The notes under the pieces were generated by a model. It had not been told where the DNA came from. It made no database searches and saw only the letters and a program-made list of their open reading frames with translations. The position numbers and the translations under genes are program-made. A DNA stretch of 43,117 bases, taken from NCBI RefSeq assembly GCF_014859565.1, contig NZ_JACUUA010000010.1:1-43117 (forward strand). Direction: 5' to 3'. This DNA comes from Marinospirillum sp. (lineage in GTDB: Bacteria > Pseudomonadota > Gammaproteobacteria > Pseudomonadales > Halomonadaceae). Every line of letters begins with the position of its first letter. The stretch's first letter is position 1. Below are positions 1-7,386 of this stretch, piece by piece.

Positions 1-15
1 AACCTGATCTGAAGC

Positions 16-1806
16 TCAGGTGGCTCGTGCGGCCCGGACTTTTTGCTGGATTAACAGTTGGGTTGTAGCCGCAGCATCTATCGGGCGGCCATAAAAATAA
101 CCCTGTAGATAGTCACAGCCTTTGTGGCGCAGGTAATCAGCCTGTGCTTGATTTTCCACACCTTCAGCAACCGCTCTCATTTTTAAACCTCGGCATAAAG
201 CCAAGGTGGATTCCACTATAGCTCGGTCGGCTTCATTGGCAGGCAGCCCTTTGATAAAGGCTTTATCCAGCTTTAACTGGTTTACTGGTAGATGTTTCAG
301 ATAAGCCAGTGATGAATAACCGGTACCAAAATCATCAATGGCCAATTTGATACCATGATGCGATAGGGCATCCAGCTTTTCCAAAGTGCTTACATCCTGC
401 TGTACAAACACTCCTTCGGTCAGCTCAAGCTCCAGACACTCAGGCGCAACCTTATGCTTTTGCAGTGCTGACTTGACATTGCCCACAAAGTTTTCACTCT
501 GGAACTCCAGTGGTGAAGCATTGACAGCCAAACGGGGTGGAGCAATATCCTGATGTTGCCAGGCAGCGTACTGTTTGAGTGCCTGCTCCAGTACCCACTG
601 CCCCAGCAGCTCCATCAGTCCGTGGCGTTCAGCGAGCGGAATAAATTGATCGGGCGGAATGCGCCCCATCACTGGGTGATCCCAGCGCAACAAGACTTCC
701 AATGCATCAATTTCACCGGTTTCCGCCAGTACCAGCGGCTGGAAATTCAGGCTCAGTTCGTGATTGGTTAGTGCATCTCTCAGCCCCTGCAGGCGTGCCA
801 ATGGGTTGTTGTCGTCTTTGAGGTCTTCGGTGAAAAAGCGGGTTTGTCCGGCACCACGGGTTTTGGCGGCATGTAAAGCCAGCTCTGCCTGCTGCAGCAC
901 ATCATTAACCGTGAGACTGGCATTGTCCCAGGTGGTGGCTCCGATGGAAAAGTTGAACTCCATCAGTCGCCCTTTGATGGCAAAGGGTTTGCTCAGGCAT
1001 TCACGTACTTTATTGATATTTGCAGCACGTTCATTGTGGTCGTTGCCTGAAGTCAGCGGGAAGGCACCAATAAAAACATCGGCAGAATGACGTGCAACCA
1101 TTCCTGCGCAGCAGTCTTTCAGGCGACGAGCCAGGCTGTTAAGCAGCTGATCACCGACCGCAAAACCGTAACTGGCATTGACCAGCCGGAAGTTATCAAT
1201 ATCAATCAGTGCAACGGCCCAGCGCTGTTGCAGGTTGGGAATCTGACGTGATAATTCTCGCTGCAGGGTGGCGGTATTGGACAGGCCGGTGAGACGGTCG
1301 TGCTCAGTAGCATGTTCCAGGCGGGCTTCTTGCCGACGGTGTTCGGTGATGTCAGAAAAAACCGCAACATAGTGAGTCACTTCACCATTCTGGGTTTTGA
1401 CTGCTTTGCAGGTTAACCACTCTAGATAAACTTCACCATCCTTGCGGCGGTTCCAGATTTCACCCTGCCAGACACCTTCACGAGCCAGAGTTTGCCAGTA
1501 GTTTTCGTAAAATGCCGCATCATGGTAACCGGAGCTGAGTAGACGTGGGTTTTTACCGACTACTTCCTGTTCAGAATAACCGGTAACCTGCGTAAAGGTG
1601 CGGTTGACCGCAATGATAGTGCCTTTGGGGTCGGTAATGGTGACCCCGTCATGGGTGTGATCAAATACTTGCCGCATTAGCAGCAGAGCAGTTTTCTGAT
1701 CCCGGCTTCGATACCTGCGGTACCACTGTCCGATCATAAAACCCAGGGTAAGCACTAGGGGTAAAAGAACCAGAAAAGGAACAAACTGCCGGAGTTGATC
1801 GCCCAT
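16..1806 (-). CDS. PAS-GGDEF-EAL protein, probable c-di-GMP phosphodiesterase
   Basis: A 596-residue signalling protein. It has one N-terminal membrane segment (about residues 8-27), a PAS domain (about 45-155), a GGDEF domain (about 170-325) and an EAL domain (about 340-585). The GGDEF active-site motif is degenerate: residues 241-245 read SADVF, so cyclase activity is unlikely. The EAL domain keeps the expected metal and catalytic positions: EVLLR, the Asn of NASPLEF, LELTE, DDFGTGYSS, LKLDK, AEGVE and LQGY. I infer a c-di-GMP phosphodiesterase whose PAS and pseudo-GGDEF domains are regulatory. It starts 8 bases after the stop of the chemoreceptor gene, so the two are probably co-transcribed. 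The PAS ligand cannot be told from the sequence. Confidence 0.88.
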   Translation of the reverse strand: MGDQLRQFVPFLVLLPLVLTLGFMIGQWYRRYRSRDQKTALLLMRQVFDHTHDGVTITDPKGTIIAVNRTFTQVTGYSEQEVVGKNPRLLSSGYHDAAFYENYWQTLAREGVWQGEIWNRRKDGEVYLEWLTCKAVKTQNGEVTHYVAVFSDITEHRRQEARLEHATEHDRLTGLSNTATLQRELSRQIPNLQQRWAVALIDIDNFRLVNASYGFAVGDQLLNSLARRLKDCCAGMVARHSADVFIGAFPLTSGNDHNERAANINKVRECLSKPFAIKGRLMEFNFSIGATTWDNASLTVNDVLQQAELALHAAKTRGAGQTRFFTEDLKDDNNPLARLQGLRDALTNHELSLNFQPLVLAETGEIDALEVLLRWDHPVMGRIPPDQFIPLAERHGLMELLGQWVLEQALKQYAAWQHQDIAPPRLAVNASPLEFQSENFVGNVKSALQKHKVAPECLELELTEGVFVQQDVSTLEKLDALSHHGIKLAIDDFGTGYSSLAYLKHLPVNQLKLDKAFIKGLPANEADRAIVESTLALCRGLKMRAVAEGVENQAQADYLRHKGCDYLQGYFYGRPIDAAATTQLLIQQKVRAARAT

Positions 1807-1814
1807 GAATAGAG

Positions 1815-3380
1815 TTACCTGTTGGCAAAGGCTTTAGCCAGTGAATGCATTTGTCTTATCTGATCCGTCAGGTGGTCGGCACTATGAGATGTTTTTTCTG
1901 CCTGGTTGCGCGAGTTGGATGCCAGGTTACGTAGCTGTTCAAGACTGCTGACCACGCAGTCGCTGGCTTGCGACTGTTGCTCCATGGCAGATGTAGCGCG
2001 ATGGCTGGCAGTCAGTACACTGGCAGCTGCTTCAGTCAGCTCAAGTAATACATCGCCGGCCTTCTCAATCTGCTCGACTGTTATCTGACTATCCTCACGA
2101 CTGGCTCGCATCTGGTCAACGGCCAGATCAATGTTCCGTCGTATGGCTTGAATGCGTTGAGTGATGGTTTCTGTTACCTGCTGAGTACTGCTGGCCAGCT
2201 GTCGTACTGCATCGGCCACCACAGCAAAACCGCGACCGGATTCACCGGCGCGGGCAGCCTCAATGGCAGCGTTTAATGCCAGCAGGTTGGTCTGGTCGGC
2301 AATATCGGTAATTGAGCCGATGCTTTCGTTGATGGCTTCGGCATCTTCTCGCAGGGTTTCAATACGATCCGCCGCCAATTCAAAACGTTTCGCCATGTGG
2401 TGCACGCTCTGAACACTGTTTTTGACACTGCTCTGGCCTCGGCGGGTTTCTTCATCCATCTGTGTGCTGGCAGCGTTGATGCCCTGCATGCTGTGTTCAA
2501 TTTCGTGGATGCTACCTGCCAGTTGTTCGGCCATGCTGGCCAACGCATCCAGATGTTCTTCCTGTGCTCTAACGCTGGTTTCAGCCTGATGTACGGCTTG
2601 ATCCGTGGTGTTGGCGACCTGTCCCAGCGATTGGGTAGCATCCTCCACACGACCAATAACCGTGCGGAGTTTGGCATCCTGCATACGCAGTGCCAGATCT
2701 AGAGCGCCAAACTCATTCATGCTGCCGTTATAAACCTGCTGTGCAACCGGGTTGTCGATGATGCCCAGTGCTCTGCGGTAGATGTTTTTCAGTGGGTTCA
2801 GGGCAACAGAGGCGGTGCCGAGGATGACTAACCCCAGCAGACCAACAAAAATTCCCGCCCAGCTGCGGTCATCCACCAGGTATAGTACCGTTAGGGTGGA
2901 AAGAATTTGCAGCAGAATCAGCCCGACCACCAGTCCGTAAACAGACCAGCGTTTGTGGGATGCTTTTTGTTTGCCGCTGTTGATATCCTGATAAGTCTGC
3001 TGAGCGCGTTGCACCAGGCTTTTTTCTGGTTTAACCCGTACAGACTGATATCCGACATGTTCATCACCTTCAAAAATAGGTGTGACATAAGCATCAACCC
3101 AGTAGGCATCACCGTTTTTGCAGCGGTTCTTGACCACGCCCATCCAGGATTCACCGCGCTGGATACGCTGCCACAGATCGGCAAAAGCCAGCGGTGGCAT
3201 GTCAGGGTGGCGTACTACATTGTGGTTTTTACCAACCAGATCTTCAGCAGAAAATCCACTGATTCGCTGGAAATCAGTGTTGGCATAACGGGTGATGCCT
3301 TTCAAGTCGGTGGTGGATACCAGTCGATCCTGAAGGCTGAGGGTCACTTCCTGGTCGGTGACAGGCAGGTTGTTTTTCAT
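1815..3380 (-). CDS. Aer-type PAS methyl-accepting chemotaxis protein
   Basis: A 521-residue chemoreceptor. The N-terminal PAS domain (about residues 10-120) has the Aer-like run of [16 protein letters not shown] and NVVRHPDMP, as in redox/aerotaxis receptors that bind FAD. A hydrophobic hairpin of two membrane segments lies at about 145-195. The long helical signalling domain carries the highly conserved hairpin tip [19 protein letters not shown]. No C-terminal NWETF-like pentapeptide for CheR/CheB tethering is seen. There is no periplasmic sensor domain, so sensing is cytoplasmic. It lies just upstream of the PAS-GGDEF-EAL gene on the same strand, which suggests linked control of taxis and c-di-GMP. 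The actual signal is not shown by the sequence. Confidence 0.9.
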   Translation of the reverse strand: MKNNLPVTDQEVTLSLQDRLVSTTDLKGITRYANTDFQRISGFSAEDLVGKNHNVVRHPDMPPLAFADLWQRIQRGESWMGVVKNRCKNGDAYWVDAYVTPIFEGDEHVGYQSVRVKPEKSLVQRAQQTYQDINSGKQKASHKRWSVYGLVVGLILLQILSTLTVLYLVDDRSWAGIFVGLLGLVILGTASVALNPLKNIYRRALGIIDNPVAQQVYNGSMNEFGALDLALRMQDAKLRTVIGRVEDATQSLGQVANTTDQAVHQAETSVRAQEEHLDALASMAEQLAGSIHEIEHSMQGINAASTQMDEETRRGQSSVKNSVQSVHHMAKRFELAADRIETLREDAEAINESIGSITDIADQTNLLALNAAIEAARAGESGRGFAVVADAVRQLASSTQQVTETITQRIQAIRRNIDLAVDQMRASREDSQITVEQIEKAGDVLLELTEAAASVLTASHRATSAMEQQSQASDCVVSSLEQLRNLASNSRNQAEKTSHSADHLTDQIRQMHSLAKAFANR

Positions 3381-3589
3381 GATCAGTGGCGCCGGAATTG
3401 CTGCCTTGTTTATGGGATGTTTATATCCTTGTATTGTAACAGGTTAAAGGCAGGGATGTCGGTTAAGTCGTGCAACCAAAAAGTCAGTCAGCATCGGCAG
3501 ATGCAAACAACGGGCTTTGGCAGTAAACTACAACCAATAAACATGAGAACCTTTATAGCCTTACAAGACCTCAACAACGGAAAGACCCA

Positions 3590-4105
3590 GTGACTCAACA
3601 AAACTCCTACAATCGTGAAGAACTACTGGCCTGTGGCCGTGGCGAACTTTTTGGCCCCGGCAATGCCCAGCTGCCAGTCCCCAATATGCTGATGCTGGAT
3701 CGTATCATTACCATTGATGCAGACGGTGGCGCTTATGGCAAAGGTCAGATCATTGCTGAGCTGGACATCACCCCAGATCTCTGGTTTTTTGACTGCCATT
3801 TCCCCGGTGATCCGGTGATGCCGGGCTGTCTGGGCCTGGATGCCATGTGGCAGCTGGTTGGTTTTTATCTGGGCTGGCAGGGCAACCCCGGACGTGGGCG
3901 TGCGCTGGGCAGTGGTGAAGTTAAATTTACCGGTCAGGTATTGCCTGAGGCAAAGCTGGTCACCTATCGTATTGATATTAAGCGCACCATGAACCGTAAA
4001 CTGGTTCTGGGTATTGCTGACGGCATTATGGAAGTGGATGGCCGTAAAATTTATGAAGCGAAGGATCTGCGTGTGGGGCTGTTCACCAGCACCAGTGGCT
4101 TCTGA
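3590..4105 (+). CDS. fabA: 3-hydroxydecanoyl-ACP dehydratase/isomerase FabA
   Basis: A 171-residue protein of normal family length. FabA dehydrates 3-hydroxydecanoyl-ACP and isomerises trans-2- to cis-3-decenoyl-ACP, the branch point of anaerobic unsaturated fatty acid synthesis. The active-site block [20 protein letters not shown] is present, with the catalytic His in CHFPGDP and the Asp in GLDAMW. The start is GTG at 3590, preceded by GGAAAG about seven bases upstream; the N-terminus then aligns with FabA proteins ([14 protein letters not shown]). fabB follows 14 bases downstream, the classic fabAB operon. I could not identify a FabR, FadR or DesT operator in the 209 bases upstream. Confidence 0.97.
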   Translation: MTQQNSYNREELLACGRGELFGPGNAQLPVPNMLMLDRIITIDADGGAYGKGQIIAELDITPDLWFFDCHFPGDPVMPGCLGLDAMWQLVGFYLGWQGNPGRGRALGSGEVKFTGQVLPEAKLVTYRIDIKRTMNRKLVLGIADGIMEVDGRKIYEAKDLRVGLFTSTSGF

Positions 4106-4119
4106 TAGAGGACAAGCGG

Positions 4120-5340
4120 ATGAGACGAGTCGTTGTTACCGGTCTGGGTATTATTTCGTGCCTGGGATCAGATAAGACCAGCGTTGTGGATTCATTGCGC
4201 CAAGGCCGCTCTGGCATCAAGTTTAAACAGGAATATGCGGACATGGGCTTCCGCAGTCAGGTGGCTGGCAGTATTGACCTGGATCTGGATGAACTGGTAG
4301 ATCGCAAACTGAAGCGTTTTATGGGTGATGCAGCTGCTTTTGCTTACCTGTCCATGCAGCAGGCCATTGAAGATTCCGGCTTAACAGAGGAGCAGGTTTC
4401 CAACGTGCGTACTGGCCTAATTGCCGGTTCCGGTGGTGCCTCTTCTGCCAACCAGGTGGAAGCAGCGGATGTGCTGCGTGATAAAGGGTTGCGCCGTGTC
4501 GGTCCTTATCGTGTTACGCGCACCATGGGCAGTACCGTATCTGCTTGTCTGGCTACTCCATTCAAGATCAAGGGTGTTAACTACTCGATCTCCTCAGCCT
4601 GTGCGACCTCCGCACATTGTATTGGTAATGCCATGGAGATGATCCAGCTGGGTAAACAGGATGTGGTGTTTGCTGGTGGCGGTGAAGAAGAGCACTGGAC
4701 ACTGTCTTGCCTGTTTGATGCCATGGGTGCTCTGTCGACCAGTTACAACGACACCCCGGACAAGGCTTCTCGTCCTTATGATGCAACCCGTGATGGTTTT
4801 GTTATTGCAGGTGGCGGCGGTATGCTGGTGCTGGAAGAGCTGGAGCATGCCAAGGCGCGTGGTGCAAAAATTTACGGTGAACTGGTCGGTTACGGCGCCA
4901 CCTCTGATGGCTACGACATGGTGGCTCCTTCCGGTGAGGGTGCTGTACGCTGTATGCAGCAGGCAATGGCTGGTCTGGATGGCAGCATTGATTACATCAA
5001 TACTCACGGCACCTCAACACCTGTTGGTGATACCGCGGAGTTAAAAGCCATTCGAGAAGTATTTGGTGATCAGTGCCCAGCCATGAGCTCCACCAAGTCA
5101 CTGACTGGCCACTCACTGGGTGCCACAGGTGTACAGGAAGCCATCTATTCCCTGCTGATGATGGAAAACAACTTTATTGCCGCTTCGGCCAATGTTGAGC
5201 AGCTGGATGAAGCCGCCGCTGATCTGGATATTGTTACTGGTAAAGCGCGTGAAGGTGTCACCCTCAACCGTATTCTGTCCAACAGTTTCGGTTTTGGCGG
5301 CACCAACGCCTGTCTGGTGTTCCAGCGTTATCAAGGCTGA
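4120..5340 (+). CDS. fabB: beta-ketoacyl-ACP synthase I FabB
   Basis: A 406-residue KAS I condensing enzyme that elongates cis-3-decenoyl-ACP made by FabA, committing chains to the unsaturated pathway. The Cys-His-His triad is visible: nucleophile Cys in SSACATSAH, His in [11 protein letters not shown] and His in TGHSLGATG. The C-terminal [10 protein letters not shown] glycine-rich block is intact. A GAGGA ribosome site lies upstream of the ATG. Pairing with fabA distinguishes it from FabF. A strong bidirectional terminator follows. Confidence 0.97.
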   Translation: MRRVVVTGLGIISCLGSDKTSVVDSLRQGRSGIKFKQEYADMGFRSQVAGSIDLDLDELVDRKLKRFMGDAAAFAYLSMQQAIEDSGLTEEQVSNVRTGLIAGSGGASSANQVEAADVLRDKGLRRVGPYRVTRTMGSTVSACLATPFKIKGVNYSISSACATSAHCIGNAMEMIQLGKQDVVFAGGGEEEHWTLSCLFDAMGALSTSYNDTPDKASRPYDATRDGFVIAGGGGMLVLEELEHAKARGAKIYGELVGYGATSDGYDMVAPSGEGAVRCMQQAMAGLDGSIDYINTHGTSTPVGDTAELKAIREVFGDQCPAMSSTKSLTGHSLGATGVQEAIYSLLMMENNFIAASANVEQLDEAAADLDIVTGKAREGVTLNRILSNSFGFGGTNACLVFQRYQG

Positions 5341-5353
5341 GCACAATAGCAGT

Positions 5354-5392
5354 AAAAAAAGCCCGACCAGTGAAAACTGGCCGGGCTTTTTG
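5354..5392. terminator. bidirectional intrinsic terminator between fabB and plsC
   Basis: The stem AAGCCCG-A-CCAGT pairs with ACTGG-C-CGGGCTT around a GAAA tetraloop, with one internal mismatch. A run of A lies on its left and a run of T on its right, so it can stop fabAB transcripts (plus) and the convergent plsC transcript (minus). Confidence 0.9.
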
Positions 5393-5422
5393 TTGATTGG
5401 GCTGTTATTAAACGGGCGATGA

Positions 5423-6220
5423 TCAGGCTTGGGTAGCATCCTTCGGTGCAGCATCAGACTCAGTTGTAGCCAGTGTGGGACGTGGAACAGCGGAAATTTC
5501 TGCCAGCTGGGTCTCAATCCACTGCTCTGCTTCGGCCATCACCTCATCGGCTCTGCGACCTTGGGTGTTAATGGGTTTGCCTATCCGCAGGCTGAGTGTG
5601 CCGGATAGTTTGATCCAGCTTTTGGGATCCCAGTGTTCACCGCCATTGTGCGCCACTGGGATAATCGGAACCCCGGCTTTACAGGCAATCATCGCGGCAC
5701 TTTTACTGAAGGGTTTGCGTTTGCCGGGTGGTACGCGGGTTCCCTCAGGAAAGATCAGCACGGATAAACCTTCATCCAATCGTTCGCCGCCCACCTTGAG
5801 CACCTTGCGCAGCATTTTTGCGGGTTGGCTTCTATCCAGAGGGATGGGTTTGATCAGGCGTAATCCCCAGCCAAAAATTGGAATCTGCAGCAGCTCTTGT
5901 TTCAGCACAGTGCAGAGAGGGGGTCTTAAGGTGTGCAGGATAATGGTTTCCCACTCGCTCTGATGATTGGCAACCATCACATAAGGGGGTGATGCGAGGT
6001 TCTCAAGCCCGCTAAAGCGGTATTCAATGCCACAGGTAATTCTGAGCCAGAACAACACAAAACGGTTGTAGATATTCAGCAGTGAAAAACGCTGCCTTAA
6101 AGGTAGCGGTATGGACAAAAGTGCCATGGGAGCACCAATGACCAACAGTGCCGAAAAATAACCAAAATAAAATAACAGACTGCCCAGTGGGCGAGGTTTA
6201 CGTGGTTTGGGCTGAGTCAT
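5423..6220 (-). CDS. plsC: 1-acylglycerol-3-phosphate O-acyltransferase (PlsC family)
   Basis: A 265-residue membrane acyltransferase that would acylate lysophosphatidic acid to phosphatidic acid. Two hydrophobic N-terminal stretches (about 14-35 and 48-60) precede the catalytic motif NHQSEWE. This is the HX4E variant of the usual NHX4D, which I recall as common in one bacterial PlsC subgroup. The second signature FPEGTR follows at about residue 157. The gene overlaps the upstream RmlD-like gene by 23 bases, which suggests translational coupling. Its convergent position opposite fabAB is functionally tidy but the two are not in the same operon. It could be one of several PlsC paralogues in the genome. 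Confidence 0.85.
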   Translation of the reverse strand: MTQPKPRKPRPLGSLLFYFGYFSALLVIGAPMALLSIPLPLRQRFSLLNIYNRFVLFWLRITCGIEYRFSGLENLASPPYVMVANHQSEWETIILHTLRPPLCTVLKQELLQIPIFGWGLRLIKPIPLDRSQPAKMLRKVLKVGGERLDEGLSVLIFPEGTRVPPGKRKPFSKSAAMIACKAGVPIIPVAHNGGEHWDPKSWIKLSGTLSLRIGKPINTQGRRADEVMAEAEQWIETQLAEISAVPRPTLATTESDAAPKDATQA

Positions 6221-7007
6221 TCAGCTGCTCCAGTAGTTCAGGAAGTTTGGCACGCCAGGCGCGTGGGTGCACGCCAAAGGTTTCCAGTAGGTGTTGAGTA
6301 TTCATACCCTGGCGTGTGGTGCCAGAGGGATCAGCGGGATAAGGCTCAATTTTAAGGTAACGCGCCAGAGTATGCAGCAGTTCTGTCTGGCTGACAGGCT
6401 CACTGCCTGCGTAGTGGTACAGGCCAGATGCTTGAGCACCTGCACCAACCTGCAGTAGTATGCCCAGCAATACACGGGCGATATCATCCAGGGGTTGCAG
6501 GCCACGGTAGTCAATATTTTCGGGTGCTTTGTGCAGTTGGCAACGTTGCAGCAGTTGATCCAGCCCGCCGCCGGGCGTGCTACTTAACAGTGGCGGGGTA
6601 CGAAGCAGGATGCAGCGGTTGTATTGTGCTGCACGACTTTCCAGTTCCAGCAGTTTACGTGCTGTGCTGTCGGGGTTTTCGGGCAAATCCAGTTCACTGA
6701 CACCCTGCTGCTCTGCAGCAAACACCTGGTCAGACGATAATAGCAGTAGGTGGGCATCCCGCAGGTTGCATAACTCGGTCAGGGCATCAATTTTTTCCAG
6801 CCAGAAATCAAGATGGCTCTGATTCAGCGTTAAGCCCACTTCGGATGATTGTCCCAGTGGCGCCAGAATCAGAAACTGAAAGTCTGAGAGAGTCAGAACT
6901 TCGGTATCAGGCTTGACCTGCAGGACGTCCAGACCGGAATAACGCCTGGCTTCTTGTTCCAAGGCTGTAAAAAGAGCCTGATAGTCAGAAATCAGCAGAA
7001 TGCGCAT
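6198..7007 (-). CDS. RmlD-like sugar-nucleotide reductase/epimerase family protein
   Basis: A 269-residue protein with the overall layout of the RmlD/extended short-chain dehydrogenase family: N-terminal beta-alpha start MRILLISDY, a mid-protein strand-helix LLLLSSDQVF resembling the RmlD SSD-VF signature, and a C-terminal LEPYP-like substrate region. The usual N-terminal GxxGxxG dinucleotide loop is not recognisable, and the YxxxK catalytic pair is not obvious. It may therefore be a divergent or non-catalytic member. It overlaps plsC by 23 bases and is presumably co-transcribed with it. No polysaccharide cluster surrounds it, so I do not assign a sugar pathway. Confidence 0.6.
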   Translation of the reverse strand: MRILLISDYQALFTALEQEARRYSGLDVLQVKPDTEVLTLSDFQFLILAPLGQSSEVGLTLNQSHLDFWLEKIDALTELCNLRDAHLLLLSSDQVFAAEQQGVSELDLPENPDSTARKLLELESRAAQYNRCILLRTPPLLSSTPGGGLDQLLQRCQLHKAPENIDYRGLQPLDDIARVLLGILLQVGAGAQASGLYHYAGSEPVSQTELLHTLARYLKIEPYPADPSGTTRQGMNTQHLLETFGVHPRAWRAKLPELLEQLNDSAQTT

Positions 7008-7124
7008 ACAGGGAACCTGTTAAAATAATTCATCAAGCCCATCAGTATAACAGAGCAGTAAAAGCGAAATGCAGTTCAAAAAGTCGTTTTAATTGGTGCA
7101 AATCAGGTTTGGAATTTTCAGCAC

Positions 7125-7292
7125 ATGACTATTGCAGAGAATGGTTTTGATCCAGAGGCTTACCATATCTATTCAATACCAGCGCAAGAAATGAGTCTGG
7201 AGCAGGTTGCCTGCCCTGTTCTGATCAACTGCAATCCCTCACAGGTCATGGATGGCCAAAACAACACTATCTTGTGCTACGGAATTTGCTAG
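7125..7292 (+). CDS. possible small Cys-rich ORF upstream of nrdA (uncertain)
   Basis: An ATG-started frame of 55 codons in the fabAB/nrdAB gap. It reads MTIAENGFDPEAYHIYS at the start and ends ILCYGIC, with four Cys in the last 27 residues. The same frame is open back to 7062 (21 more codons, including KVVLIGANQVW) but has no ATG, GTG or TTG there. Ribosome-binding signal is weak (TTGGA about 10 bases upstream). Its 3' end contains the first NrdR box and its stop directly precedes the second. It may be a real small protein, a remnant of a frameshifted gene, or chance. I recognise no family. Confidence 0.3.
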   Translation: MTIAENGFDPEAYHIYSIPAQEMSLEQVACPVLINCNPSQVMDGQNNTILCYGIC

Positions 7293-7308
7293 ACCCTATA
7301 TATAGGGT
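7262..7308 (+). promoter_or_regulatory. two NrdR boxes in front of nrdAB
   Basis: Box 1 (7262-7277) reads CAACACTATCTTGTGC and box 2 (7293-7308) reads ACCCTATATATAGGGT, a perfect 16-base palindrome. Both fit the NrdR consensus (about acaCwAtATaTwgtgt). Their starts are 31 bases apart, about three helical turns, which is the known spacing for tandem NrdR boxes. TTGTGC (7272-7277) and the TATATA of box 2 could form an overlapping promoter with a long 19-base spacer, so NrdR binding would block RNA polymerase. The rest of 7008-7386 holds only the small ORF listed separately. Confidence 0.85.
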
Positions 7309-7386
7309 TGAGATGGCGTTAAAGTGAAATAAACGAGAAGTGGTCAAAGACCAGACATGAACAACTAAAAGGTGGGAATCAGCACG

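Noticed and set aside
3381..3589. FabR, FadR or DesT operator upstream of fabA
   Set aside because: No palindrome matching any of these consensus sites could be found by eye.
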